Source of the DNA: Deltaproteobacteria bacterium | GTDB taxonomy: Bacteria > Desulfobacterota_E > Deferrimicrobia > Deferrimicrobiales > Deferrimicrobiaceae | Assembly: GCA_023488945.1 (NCBI GenBank) | Contig: JAMDBZ010000033.1 | Location: 1 to 15,000 of the forward strand | DNA length: 15,000 nucleotides | Direction: 5' to 3' | In this document: one piece after another, positions 8,527-15,000 of the stretch | How positions within the stretch are numbered: position 1 is the stretch's first letter | Layout: every line of letters starts with the position of its first letter | Position numbers and translations under genes: made by a program | The notes under the pieces: model-generated | Databases searched by the model: none | What the model was told of the DNA's origin: nothing | The model's input: only the letters and a program-made list of their open reading frames with translations

Positions 8527-9462
8527 GTGAGCGGTTCGCCCGAGAAGCCGAAGGACTCCTTCTTTTCCCGCCTCCGGTCCGGGCTCGGGAAGACCCGGGA
8601 GCTCCTTTCCATGAACGTCGGGGCGATCACCAGGGGGATCGGCCCCGTCGACGAAAACGTCCTGGCGGGACTCGAGGAGGCGCTGATCCTGGCGGACGCC
8701 GGCCCGGACCTCGCGGCGGAGTACGTCGGGGCCCTTCGGGGCGCGTGGCGCCGGGGGAAGCTCCGCGACGCGGAGGAGCTCCGGGCGGAGCTGCGGCGGA
8801 TGGTGGCCGGGACGCTCGCCCCCTGGACCGTCCCTTTGCGGGTCGTCCCCCCGCACCCGTTCGTCGTGCTCGTGGTGGGGGTCAACGGCGTGGGGAAGAC
8901 GACCACGATCGGCAAGATCGCTTACCACATGCGGGAGGACGGCCATTCCGTGCTCCTGGCCGCGGGAGACACCTTCCGCGCGGCTGCGATCGCCCAGCTC
9001 AGGATCTGGGCCGAGCGGGTCGGGGCGGAGATCGTCGCACACAAGGAGGGATCCGACTCCTCCGCCGTCGCCTTCGACGCGCTCCGCGCCGCGAAGTCCC
9101 GCGGGACGCACGCCGTCCTCATCGACACGGCCGGCCGGCTCCACACGAAGTCGAACCTCATGGAGGAGCTCCGGAAGGTCGTCCGCGTCATCGGCAAGGA
9201 GGTCCCGGGGGCGCCGCACGAGGTGCTCCTCGTGCTCGACGCGACCAACGGCCGGAACGCAATCGTCCAGGCGCGGACATTCCGGGAGTTCACCGGCGTG
9301 ACGGGGCTGGTCCTCACGAAACTCGACGGGACGGCGAAGGGCGGGATGGTCCTGGCGGTGACGCGCGAGGTCGCGGCACCGATCCGGTTCATCGGAGTCG
9401 GGGAGTCGGTGGAGGACCTGCGCCCGTTCGACCCCTCCGATTTTGCCGCCGCCCTGTTCTGA
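8527..9462 (+). CDS. ftsY: Signal recognition particle receptor FtsY
   Basis: FtsY is the SRP receptor GTPase. It pairs with Ffh at the membrane to deliver nascent membrane proteins to the translocon. The product has 311 residues from a GTG start. This start keeps the amphipathic segment KDSFFSRLRSGLGKTREL that opens the NG domain, and no better in-frame start fits. The long acidic A domain of E. coli FtsY is absent, as in many short bacterial versions. The G-domain motifs are GVNGVGKTTT (from residue 118), DTFRAAAIAQL (from D148), DTAGRLHTK (from D200) and TKLDGTAKGG (from T264), with the typical end GVGESVEDLRPF. Ffh has a C-terminal M domain that is missing here, so FtsY is the right call. 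It lies 18 bases after smc. Confidence 0.97.
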   Translation: MSGSPEKPKDSFFSRLRSGLGKTRELLSMNVGAITRGIGPVDENVLAGLEEALILADAGPDLAAEYVGALRGAWRRGKLRDAEELRAELRRMVAGTLAPWTVPLRVVPPHPFVVLVVGVNGVGKTTTIGKIAYHMREDGHSVLLAAGDTFRAAAIAQLRIWAERVGAEIVAHKEGSDSSAVAFDALRAAKSRGTHAVLIDTAGRLHTKSNLMEELRKVVRVIGKEVPGAPHEVLLVLDATNGRNAIVQARTFREFTGVTGLVLTKLDGTAKGGMVLAVTREVAAPIRFIGVGESVEDLRPFDPSDFAAALF

Positions 9463-9476
9463 TTGATCATCCCGGG

Positions 9477-11090
9477 ATGAGCGATACCCTCTTCCTGCAG
9501 GTCCTGGGCGGCGTCTTCCTGCTCCTGTACGGCGTGCGCCTCACCGGACAGGGGTTCGAGCTGGCCTTCGGGGCAGGGCTCAAAGCCCTCTGGGGGGCGC
9601 CGGGAGGGCATCTCCGGGCGTTCGGCGCCGGCGTCGCCGGGACAGCCCTCCTCCAGAGCTCGGGCGCGGTCGTCGCCCTCCTCATCTCGTTCGCCGAGAT
9701 CGCCCCTCTTCCCCTCGCCCAGTCCCTCTACGCCGTCCTCGGCGCCGACCTCGGGAGCACGCTGATCGTCCAGGTCCTGTCGTTCCGCATCCACCAGGCG
9801 GCGTTCCCGGTTCTGATGGTCGGGGTCATCCTCTATCTCTGGGGACGGAAGGGGAAGGCCCGGTCCGTGGGGCAGGGGATCCTCGGCTTCGGGTTCATCC
9901 TGTTGTCCCTCAAGCTCCTCTCCTCCGCTGCGGCCGACGTCGGGCGGATCGAGAGTCTCCGGCTCCTGATGGCCGACTTCGGGCGCGCGCCCCTTGTCGC
10001 CTTCTTCTGGGGCGTCGTCCTGTCCGCCCTGTTCCAGAGCGGCACGGCGCTGGTCGTGATCCTCATCGCCTTCACACAGCAGGGGGTCCTCCCCGCGCAC
10101 GCCGCGTTCCCCCTCGTTCTCGGGGCGAACGTCGGCGGGACCTCGGTGGCGTTCGTGGCGGCATCGGGGTTGGCCGCCGAGGGGAAGCGGGTCGCGTGGG
10201 GTCACATGCTGATGAAGACGGCCGGCGCGATCGTCTTCCTCGGGATCTTCTACCTCGCGGGCCATTTCGGCTTGAAGTTCATGGGGGATCCGTCCCGCGA
10301 GGTCGCGAACGCCCACACGGTCTTCAACGCCGCCCTGGCGGCTCTTTTCTTCCCCCTTGTCCCGAGGTTCTCCGTGGTCCTCTCGCGCTCCATCCCGGAC
10401 CGGAAGGATCGCGCCCCGCGCTGGCGGCCCGTTTTCCTGGACAAGGACCACCTCCCCGTGGCGGGCGCGGCGCTCGGGCAGGCGGCCCGGGAAATCGTCC
10501 GGGTGGCGGACATGATCCAGGAGATGCACGGTCTCGCGCAGCAGGCGCTGAAGACGGGCGGCGAGGAACTTCCGGACCGGATCGCCCGGATGGACGATGA
10601 CGTGGACCAGCTGACGCGGGAGGTCAAGGCGTTCCTTTCCGAGCTCGGACAGGGGGCGCTCGATCCCGAGCAGACGCGGACCGCCGTGGCCTATATCTCC
10701 GTGGTCTCCGACCTCGAGAACATCGGGGATTTCATCGACAAGACGCTGGGCGACCACGTGCGGCGGCTGGCCCGGAACCAGCAGCGGTTCTCCGATGAGG
10801 GGAAAAAGGAGCTGGATTCGTTCCTCGCCGAGGTCGGGTCTCTCTATCGCGACGCCGTGGCCGTATTCGTGACGCGGGATGCGAAGATCGCCCAGAGCAT
10901 CATCAACCGGAAAAAAGCGGTCGGCCAGACGGAGCGGACCCTCCGCCTGGCCCACATCCGTCGCCTGCAGAAGGGCACGCCGGAATCGCTCGAGACGAGC
11001 GCGGCCCACCTCGACATCCTGTCCGCCTGGAAGGTCATCGCCGCCCATTGCGCGTCCATCGCCCACAACGTCCTGGAAATGGAGGGATGA
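9477..11090 (+). CDS. Na+/phosphate cotransporter (NptA/PNaS family) with C-terminal PhoU-like domain
   Basis: This integral membrane protein probably couples Na+ to phosphate movement. The exact substrate and direction cannot be read from sequence. It has 537 residues. The N-terminal 300 or so contain many hydrophobic helices and the two inverted family repeats. The first repeat has LLQSSGAVVALL (Q60-S61-S62) and the second has LFQSGTALVVIL (Q187-S188), the QSS-type signature of the Na/Pi-cotransporter II family. From about residue 325 to the end the protein is soluble and helical and resembles PhoU (HGLAQQAL, then SDLENIGDFIDKTL). The start is the ATG at 9477, 14 bases after ftsY. No convincing ribosome site is visible, so translation may be coupled to ftsY. 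Its place behind smc-ftsY suggests the same transcript, not a shared function. Confidence 0.9.
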   Translation: MSDTLFLQVLGGVFLLLYGVRLTGQGFELAFGAGLKALWGAPGGHLRAFGAGVAGTALLQSSGAVVALLISFAEIAPLPLAQSLYAVLGADLGSTLIVQVLSFRIHQAAFPVLMVGVILYLWGRKGKARSVGQGILGFGFILLSLKLLSSAAADVGRIESLRLLMADFGRAPLVAFFWGVVLSALFQSGTALVVILIAFTQQGVLPAHAAFPLVLGANVGGTSVAFVAASGLAAEGKRVAWGHMLMKTAGAIVFLGIFYLAGHFGLKFMGDPSREVANAHTVFNAALAALFFPLVPRFSVVLSRSIPDRKDRAPRWRPVFLDKDHLPVAGAALGQAAREIVRVADMIQEMHGLAQQALKTGGEELPDRIARMDDDVDQLTREVKAFLSELGQGALDPEQTRTAVAYISVVSDLENIGDFIDKTLGDHVRRLARNQQRFSDEGKKELDSFLAEVGSLYRDAVAVFVTRDAKIAQSIINRKKAVGQTERTLRLAHIRRLQKGTPESLETSAAHLDILSAWKVIAAHCASIAHNVLEMEG

Positions 11091-11095
11091 CGACC

Positions 11096-11120
11096 GGATC
11101 CCGCCATTGACCGGGGATCC
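11096..11120. repeat. GGATCCC inverted repeat after the transporter gene
   Basis: GGATCCC (11096-11102) is matched by GGGATCC (11114-11120) across an 11-base loop, starting six bases after the transporter stop codon. A third GGGATCC lies at 11160-11166. There is no T-run after the hairpin, so it is at best a weak terminator. It also overlaps the -35 box of the possible promoter described next. Confidence 0.45.
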
Positions 11121-11136
11121 TTCCGGGAGGTATCTT
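11107..11136 (+). promoter_or_regulatory. Possible sigma70-type promoter upstream of zapB
   Basis: TTGACC (11107-11112) and TATCTT (11131-11136) are separated by 18 bases, matching the consensus at five of six and four of six positions. Transcription would start near 11143 and leave a leader of about 128 bases before the GTG of zapB. Apart from this site and the GGATCC repeats I see no gene or clear regulatory element between 11091 and 11270. Confidence 0.45.
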
Positions 11137-11256
11137 ATTTCCCCGACACTTCAGCCGGAGGGATCCGTGGGGAAGACGCTGTCCGGGGCGGGGCGCGCCC
11201 GCTCGATCACCTGCCTGCATCGCTTCGGCCGTACGGGGACCTACACGCCTACCGAA

Positions 11257-11262
11257 GGGGAG
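11257..11262 (+). promoter_or_regulatory. Ribosome-binding site fixing the GTG start of zapB
   Basis: GGGGAG lies eight bases before the GTG at 11271. The frame stays open upstream of this point, so the site decides the start. Confidence 0.6.
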
Positions 11263-11270
11263 AGCCCGAC

Positions 11271-11498
11271 GTGACCCAGGAGACGCCGTTCGCGCTCATC
11301 GAGAAGAAGATCAACGATCTGGCCGAGCTCGTGGCCTCGCTCCGCAAGGAGAAGGACGCCCTCACCGCCCAATTGGCCAGGAAGGCGGAGGAGGCGCGCG
11401 AACTCGAAAAGAAGGTGGCTGCCCTGACCGCCGAGCGGGATGCCGTCCGACAGAGAGTGGACGCCGTGCTGACGCGTCTCGAAAGCATTGAGTTGTGA
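11271..11498 (+). CDS. zapB: Short coiled-coil cell-division protein, ZapB-like
   Basis: This 75-residue protein is almost wholly one charged heptad-type coiled coil (LAELVASLRKEKDAL, then ARELEKKVAALTAERD). It lacks cysteines, a signal peptide and membrane segments. It begins with GTG, preceded by a good ribosome site. ZapB proteins are small antiparallel coiled coils that bind ZapA and help connect the Z-ring to the nucleoid. The assignment rests on size, coiled-coil character and position directly before zapA. Sequence conservation in such proteins is low, so the function is inferred. It could be another short coiled-coil protein. Its stop codon is 31 bases before the zapA ATG. Confidence 0.7.
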   Translation: MTQETPFALIEKKINDLAELVASLRKEKDALTAQLARKAEEARELEKKVAALTAERDAVRQRVDAVLTRLESIEL

Positions 11499-11515
11499 CG
11501 GCGGGATTGTATAAT
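11488..11515 (+). promoter_or_regulatory. Possible promoter for zapA and the 6S RNA precursor
   Basis: A perfect TATAAT (11510-11515) is preceded by TTGAGT (11488-11493) at 16 bases. The -35 box lies inside the last codons of zapB. The predicted start of transcription, near 11522, is only about eight bases before the zapA ATG, so the message would be almost leaderless. A chance TATAAT is unlikely in DNA this GC-rich but not excluded. Confidence 0.5.
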
Positions 11516-11529
11516 GGTAATGGAAGGTG

Positions 11530-11811
11530 ATGGGAAACCGGTACGACGTCAACATCGCCGGGTACACGCTGACCGTCAACACGGAGCGGTCGGCTGAGCA
11601 TATGGAGCGCCTGACCGGTCTGCTGAACGAGCGGGTCCGGGAGGTGCAGAAGACGGGCGGCACGGCGAACTACCTGCATGCCGTGATGCTCGCGGCGATG
11701 AAGCTGGCGGACGAGGTCCTCGTGCTCCGGGGACAGCACGAGGGGGATAGGAGGCGGCTGGAGGAAAAGAGCCGCGATCTCCTCTCCAAGCTGGACGAGG
11801 CTCTGAAGTAG
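11530..11811 (+). CDS. zapA: Cell division protein ZapA
   Basis: ZapA binds FtsZ and cross-links its filaments in the Z-ring. The product has 93 residues, usual for the family. The N-terminal globular part has YDVNIAGYTLTVNTE (the conserved V-x-I-x-G-x-x-Y pattern). It is followed by a helical part with YLHAVMLAAMKLADEVL and a C-terminal coiled coil ending LLSKLDEALK. The start is either the ATG at 11530 or the GTG immediately before it at 11527. An in-frame TAA at 11518-11520 rules out anything longer. GGAAGG at 11522-11527 is too close for a normal ribosome site. The gene sits between zapB and the 6S RNA, the neighbourhood also known in gammaproteobacteria (zapA-ssrS-fau). Confidence 0.9.
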   Translation: MGNRYDVNIAGYTLTVNTERSAEHMERLTGLLNERVREVQKTGGTANYLHAVMLAAMKLADEVLVLRGQHEGDRRRLEEKSRDLLSKLDEALK

Positions 11812-11835
11812 GAAGTAGTCGGGACGGATTGATTC

Positions 11836-12014
11836 AAGCCCCTGCGGTCCGCGTGATCGGCGGGAGAGTTAGACCCAACGTGATTAGAAGGGGCGCCCTT
11901 CCCGGCGGTGGTGAGCATGCCCCGGTCTCCGGGGAAGCCTGAAACCGCCACAGGGAGCCCACCTGGCGAAGGTCAGGTTCAACTCGACTGTCGACACGGT
12001 TCAGGCAGGGGCTT
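11836..12014 (+). ncRNA. ssrS: 6S RNA
   Basis: 6S RNA binds housekeeping RNA polymerase holoenzyme by imitating an open promoter and damps transcription in slow growth. The conserved core GGTGGTGAGCATGC followed by GAAGCCTGAAACCG (11905-11947) closely matches E. coli 6S. Nested stems support it. A closing helix pairs AAGCCCCTG (11836-11844) with CAGGGGCTT (12006-12014). GGGCGCCCT (11891-11899) pairs with AGGGAGCCC (11952-11960) with one mismatch. GGCGGT (11904-11909) pairs with ACCGCC (11944-11949). CCCCGG/CCGGGG (11920-11934) forms a hairpin. The length of about 179 bases is close to the 184 of E. coli. It lies between zapA and 5-FCL, the classic location. The exact ends are set from the closing helix and could differ by a few bases. 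No strong dedicated promoter is visible, so it may be processed from a zapA transcript. Confidence 0.93.
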
Positions 12015-12046
12015 CCCGCGCAACAGGGACGGGAAGCCGTCCTTTT
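12010..12046 (+). terminator. Intrinsic terminator of 6S RNA
   Basis: GGCTTCCCG (12010-12018) pairs perfectly with CGGGAAGCC (12030-12038) around an 11-base loop, followed by GTCC and TTTT at 12043-12046. Its left arm shares bases 12010-12014 with the 3' side of the 6S closing helix, so the two structures exclude each other. The mature 3' end would need trimming after termination. Confidence 0.82.
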
Positions 12047-12114
12047 ATATAGATCCGGGTGGCAGGACCGTTGCGACAGACGTTCGCCCACGATAAAGGG
12101 ATGTTCCGAGCTTG

Positions 12115-12148
12115 GTGAGAAGACCTTCTCGCACGGCTTGAGGGCCGT
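12115..12148 (+). other. Two adjacent hairpins in the leader of the 5-FCL gene
   Basis: The stretch from 12047 to 12218 holds no gene I can support. Within it GTGAGAA (12115-12121) pairs with TTCTCGC (12126-12132; one G-T pair) around a GACC loop. Directly after, ACGGC (12133-12137) pairs with GCCGT (12144-12148) around TTGAGG. The heptamer GTTCCGA occurs on both sides, at 12103-12109 and 12156-12162. A weak promoter-like pair, TTGCGA (12071-12076) and ATAAAG (12093-12098), lies just upstream. I do not recognise a known riboswitch. It could be a structured leader, a small RNA, or chance pairing in GC-rich DNA. Confidence 0.35.
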
Positions 12149-12218
12149 ACGTCCTGTTCCGACGATTCCCGCGCGGTTCCCGCCCCCCGAGAGAATCCTC
12201 ATTCCGGCAGGTCCGTTG

Positions 12219-12830
12219 ATGCGTATCGACGAGCGGAAGGCGTTGCTGCGCCGGATCGAACGCGAGCGCTGGCTCACCGGCGCCACTGCCCGGGAACGCG
12301 AGAGGAAAGGCCGTCTCATCCAGGGGCGCTTCCTCAGCGCCTTCCCCCCCGGTGCGGGGCGGAAGGTGGCGCTCTACGCGGCCGTTCGCGGCGAGGTGGA
12401 CACGGAGCGGATCCGGAACGTCTGCCTCGCCGTCGGCGCGGCGGTCTTTTATCCGGTTCTCGGCGCGGAAGGGAACCTCCTGTTCTATCCCCATGGCGCC
12501 GGGGACGGCTGGGTGGAGGGGCGGTTCGGACTGCGGGAGCCCGAGGTCGCCCCCGGGGCGGAGGGATTGAAGGGCGGCTTCGACGTCGTCATCGTTCCCG
12601 GCCTGGCGTTCGACGCGAAGGGGCGGCGGCTGGGGCAGGGATACGGGTCGTACGACAGGTTCCTGTTCGGACTGGGCGGGTCGGCGCTGACGGTCGGGCT
12701 CGCCTACGCGTGGCAGCTCGTCGAGGAGGTCCCGGCGGACGACTGGGACGTCCCGGTGGACGTGGTGGTGACCGAGGAGGGGATCCTCCGGGCGGCCGGA
12801 GACGGCCTCCTCCGGGAACGTTTGACTTAG
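12219..12830 (+). CDS. 5-formyltetrahydrofolate cyclo-ligase (MTHFS)
   Basis: The enzyme uses ATP to turn 5-formyl-THF into 5,10-methenyl-THF, returning the stored folate to one-carbon metabolism. The product has 203 residues from the ATG at 12219, a usual family length. It starts MRIDERKALLRRIERERW, with the basic N-terminal helix of the family. Later motifs are VALYAAVRGEVDTERI, FYPVLGAEGNLLFY, VIVPGLAFDAKGRRLG and the substrate/ATP-loop signature GQGYGSYDRFL (G139-L149). The frame is open back to a TTG at 12138, but the extra residues are Pro/Arg-rich and unlike the family. The ribosome site (GGCAGG, about 12207) is modest. This family (ygfA/fau) accompanies 6S RNA in many proteobacteria. 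Here the 6S terminator separates the two, so it is either read through or driven by a local promoter. rny follows after 24 bases. Confidence 0.92.
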   Translation: MRIDERKALLRRIERERWLTGATARERERKGRLIQGRFLSAFPPGAGRKVALYAAVRGEVDTERIRNVCLAVGAAVFYPVLGAEGNLLFYPHGAGDGWVEGRFGLREPEVAPGAEGLKGGFDVVIVPGLAFDAKGRRLGQGYGSYDRFLFGLGGSALTVGLAYAWQLVEEVPADDWDVPVDVVVTEEGILRAAGDGLLRERLT

Positions 12831-12840
12831 ATCGATCGAC

Positions 12841-12848
12841 GAGGGAGG
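12841..12848 (+). promoter_or_regulatory. Ribosome-binding site fixing the TTG start of rny
   Basis: GAGGGAGG lies six bases before the TTG at 12855 and is the strongest ribosome site in the window. It supports this unusual start codon, which also preserves the full N-terminal membrane anchor. Confidence 0.75.
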
Positions 12849-12854
12849 CAACCC

Positions 12855-14426
12855 TTGGATACGGGAACGATCCTGTTCGCGGTGCTGGCCGTGGCGGCGG
12901 CCGGCCTTCTGGCGGCGGTCCTGCTGCTCCTCTCCAAGAAGCGGGCCGCCGAGGGCAAGGCGCGCGAGGCGGCGGTCCGTGCGGACGAGATCATGCAGGA
13001 CGCGCGGAAGGAAGCGGAGAACATCCTCAAGGAGGCGGCGCTCCAGGCCAAGGACTACCAGCTCCAGGTCAAGCTCGACTTCGAGAAGGAGACGCGGGAC
13101 CGGAAGAACGAGATCAGCCAGCTCGAAAAAAGGCTCCTCCAGAAGGAGGACCAGCTCGACCGGAAGACGGAGGCGCTCGAGGCGCGGGCCGCGGAATACG
13201 CCGGGAAGGAGAAGGCGCTCGACGAGCTCTCGCACAAGCTGGAGAAGGACCGCGCGGCCATCGAGGAGCTGGGGCGGAAGGCGCGGGAGAACCTCGAGCG
13301 GATCGCCGGGGTCACGGCGGAGCAGGCCAAGGCCGAGCTCGTCGAGATGGTCACCGACGAGGCGAAGCTCGAGGCGGGCCGGAAACTCCGCGCGATGGAC
13401 GAGGAGTTTCGGGAGGAGGCGGCCCACAAGGCCCGGAAGATGATCGCGGTGGCCGTGCAGCGGTACGCGGCCGACTACGTGGCGGAGCACGTGGTCACCT
13501 CGGTGCCGCTTCCCTCGGAGGAGATGAAGGGGCGGATCATCGGGCGGGAAGGCCGGAACATCCGGGCGTTCGAGGCGGCCACCGGCATCGACATCATCAT
13601 CGACGACACGCCCGAAGCGGTCATCCTGTCGGGCTTCAACCCGGTCCGGCGCGAGGTGGCCCGGATCGCGCTGGCGCGGCTCGTCCAGGATGGGCGGATC
13701 CACCCGGCCCGGATCGAGGAAACGGTCGAGAAGGTGACCAAGGAGGTCGACGACTCGATCCGCGAGGCGGGGGAACAGGCGCTGTTCGACCTCGGGCTCC
13801 ACGGCATCCACCCGGAGCTGGTCAAGCTGATCGGGAAGCTCAAGTACCGGACGTCGTACGGTCAGAACATTTATGCCCACTCGCTCGACGTCGCCTTTCT
13901 CTGCGGGATGATCGCATCGGAACTCGGGCTCAACGCCAAGGTGGCCCGGCGCGCGGGGCTTCTGCACGACATCGGGAAGGCGGTCGACCACGAGGTGGAG
14001 GGTCCGCACGCACTGATCGGAGCCGACCTGGCGAAGAAGTACGGCGAGTCCTCCCGCGTCGTCCACGCCGTCGCGGCGCACCACGAGGACGAGTCGCCGC
14101 ACGACATCTTGCCGCTCCTCGTCCAGGCGGCGGACGCCCTCTCGGGGGCCCGCCCCGGCGCGCGCCGCGAGATGCTCGCGAACTACCTCAAGCGGCTCGA
14201 GGACCTCGAGCGGATCGCGAAGTCGTTCCCCGGAGTCGAGAAGTCCTACGCCATCCAGGCGGGCCGCGAACTGCGCATCATCGTCGAGAACCAGAAGATC
14301 ACCGACGACGCGGCGACGGTCCTGGCGCGGGACATCGCCAAGAAGATCGAGACCGAGTTGTCATACCCCGGCCAGATCAAGGTGACGGTCATCCGGGAGA
14401 TGAGGGCGGTGGAATATGCCCGTTAG
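12855..14426 (+). CDS. rny: Ribonuclease Y
   Basis: RNase Y is a membrane-anchored endoribonuclease that begins mRNA decay and processing. The product has 523 residues, matching the usual length of about 520. It starts with TTG behind a strong ribosome site. Residues 4-26 form one hydrophobic helix ([21 protein letters not shown]), followed by KK and a long charged coiled coil to about residue 190. The KH RNA-binding domain has [10 protein letters not shown] (226-235, GxxG loop 230-233). The HD catalytic domain has HSLDVAF (H342) and [12 protein letters not shown] (H371-D372), with AAHHEDE following. The end, [20 protein letters not shown], is typical. A ymdB-family gene follows after 19 bases, as in many bacteria, and the pair probably shares a transcript with the folate gene. 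Confidence 0.97.
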   Translation: MDTGTILFAVLAVAAAGLLAAVLLLLSKKRAAEGKAREAAVRADEIMQDARKEAENILKEAALQAKDYQLQVKLDFEKETRDRKNEISQLEKRLLQKEDQLDRKTEALEARAAEYAGKEKALDELSHKLEKDRAAIEELGRKARENLERIAGVTAEQAKAELVEMVTDEAKLEAGRKLRAMDEEFREEAAHKARKMIAVAVQRYAADYVAEHVVTSVPLPSEEMKGRIIGREGRNIRAFEAATGIDIIIDDTPEAVILSGFNPVRREVARIALARLVQDGRIHPARIEETVEKVTKEVDDSIREAGEQALFDLGLHGIHPELVKLIGKLKYRTSYGQNIYAHSLDVAFLCGMIASELGLNAKVARRAGLLHDIGKAVDHEVEGPHALIGADLAKKYGESSRVVHAVAAHHEDESPHDILPLLVQAADALSGARPGARREMLANYLKRLEDLERIAKSFPGVEKSYAIQAGRELRIIVENQKITDDAATVLARDIAKKIETELSYPGQIKVTVIREMRAVEYAR

Positions 14427-14445
14427 TGCGCGGGCGTAGCCGACC

Positions 14446-15000
14446 GTGTGGATCCTGTTTCTCGGCGACGTCGTTGGCAGGCCGGGCCGCAAGGCGGTGC
14501 GGGATTTTCTCGCGCGGCTTCCGGGAAGGAGGCCGGTCGACCTCGTCGTCGCGAACGCGGAGAACGCCGCCGGAGGCGTCGGGGTGACCGAGCCGGTGAT
14601 CCGGGAGCTCTTCGAGTCCGGCGTGGACGTGCTGACGGGGGGGAACCACGTCTGGGACAAGAAGGAGGGGGTGCCGCTCCTTTCGCGCGAGGAGCGTCTC
14701 CTGCGGCCGGCGAATTACCCGCCGGGCGTTGACGGCCGCGGCTGGGGCGTGTTCAAGGGACGCAGCGGCGCCCCGTACGCGGTCGTCTCCCTCATCGGGC
14801 GCGTCTTCATGGGGACATACGACTGCCCCTTCCGCTGGATGGACGAGGCGTTGCCCGCGATCCGGCGGGAGGCCATGGCCATCCTTGTCGATTTTCACGC
14901 GGAGGCGACCTCGGAGAAGCGGGCGATGGCGTTCCACCTCGACGGGCGGGTGTCGGCCATCGCGGGGACCCACACCCATGTCCAGACGGTCGATGCCCAG
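14446..15000 (+). CDS. ymdB: YmdB-family metallophosphoesterase (TIGR00282), 3'-truncated by the window edge
   Basis: In Bacillus this family is a dinuclear-metal phosphodiesterase reported to act on 2',3'-cyclic nucleotides and to affect RNase Y-linked gene expression. Its role here is inferred. The first 185 residues are visible, of about 260 expected. A GTG start at 14446 gives the exact family N-terminus WILFLGDVVGRPGR. Metal-ligand positions are present: D8, E39 and N40 (ANAENAAGG), N67 and H68 (TGGNHVWDKKE), H151 (VDFHAEATSEK), and H176 and H178 (GTHTHVQT). RPANYPPG and GRVFM are also conserved. No good ribosome site lies in the 19-base gap after rny, so translation may be coupled to it. 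The symbol follows the Bacillus name and must not be confused with the unrelated E. coli macrodomain ymdB. Confidence 0.94.
   Translation, partial: MWILFLGDVVGRPGRKAVRDFLARLPGRRPVDLVVANAENAAGGVGVTEPVIRELFESGVDVLTGGNHVWDKKEGVPLLSREERLLRPANYPPGVDGRGWGVFKGRSGAPYAVVSLIGRVFMGTYDCPFRWMDEALPAIRREAMAILVDFHAEATSEKRAMAFHLDGRVSAIAGTHTHVQTVDAQ

Noticed and set aside
11908..12096. A 62-codon open frame across the 6S RNA and its terminator
   Set aside because: The sequence is explained by 6S RNA structure. The frame crosses the terminator and shows no protein family.
12138..12218. Longer N-terminus for the 5-formyltetrahydrofolate cyclo-ligase starting at TTG 12138
   Set aside because: The extra 27 residues are Pro/Arg-rich, have no ribosome site and lie within the hairpin-containing leader. 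The family begins at the ATG at 12219.
1..15000. Mobile element, CRISPR array, prophage, toxin-antitoxin or new defence system
   Set aside because: No repeats with spacers, transposase or integrase motifs, or short unknown gene pairs are visible. Every protein gene belongs to, or fits by position, a known housekeeping or transport family.

Overview
This is an ordinary, gene-dense chromosomal window from a high-GC bacterium. All nine protein genes lie on the + strand. Gene content and order (glyS-ppdK, smc-ftsY, zapB/zapA-6S RNA-5-FCL-rny-ymdB) resemble Geobacter-like or other deltaproteobacterial (Desulfobacterota-type) genomes. That assignment comes from remembered synteny and protein flavour, not from a search. 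I see no transposase, phage gene, CRISPR array, tRNA or rRNA, and no accessory or defence island. I do not think the window holds a new multi-gene system. The points worth a second look are small ones: a Cys4 insertion in PPDK, and the architecture around the 6S RNA.

Region 1 (1-4830): the 3' part of glyS (glycyl-tRNA synthetase beta chain) is followed after 23 bases by ppdK (pyruvate, phosphate dikinase). A strong intrinsic terminator closes this unit. Region 2 (4834-11090): a near-consensus sigma70-type promoter starts right after the terminator and should drive smc, ftsY and a Na+/phosphate cotransporter with a C-terminal PhoU-like domain. These three are separated by only 18 and 14 bases.

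Region 3 (11091-15000): after a 180-base gap with a possible promoter come a short coiled-coil ZapB-like protein, ZapA, and a 6S RNA recognised from its conserved core and nested stems. The 6S RNA has its own terminator. Next is an approximately 170-base stretch with adjacent hairpins, then 5-formyltetrahydrofolate cyclo-ligase, RNase Y (rny) and the start of a YmdB-family metallophosphoesterase that runs off the window.

Together the genes cover translation (glyS), the PEP/pyruvate node (ppdK), chromosome organisation (smc), co-translational membrane targeting (ftsY), phosphate or ion transport, Z-ring assembly (zapB/zapA), global transcription control (6S RNA), folate one-carbon metabolism and mRNA decay (rny/ymdB). 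Start codons are often not ATG: ftsY, zapB and ymdB use GTG, and rny uses TTG.
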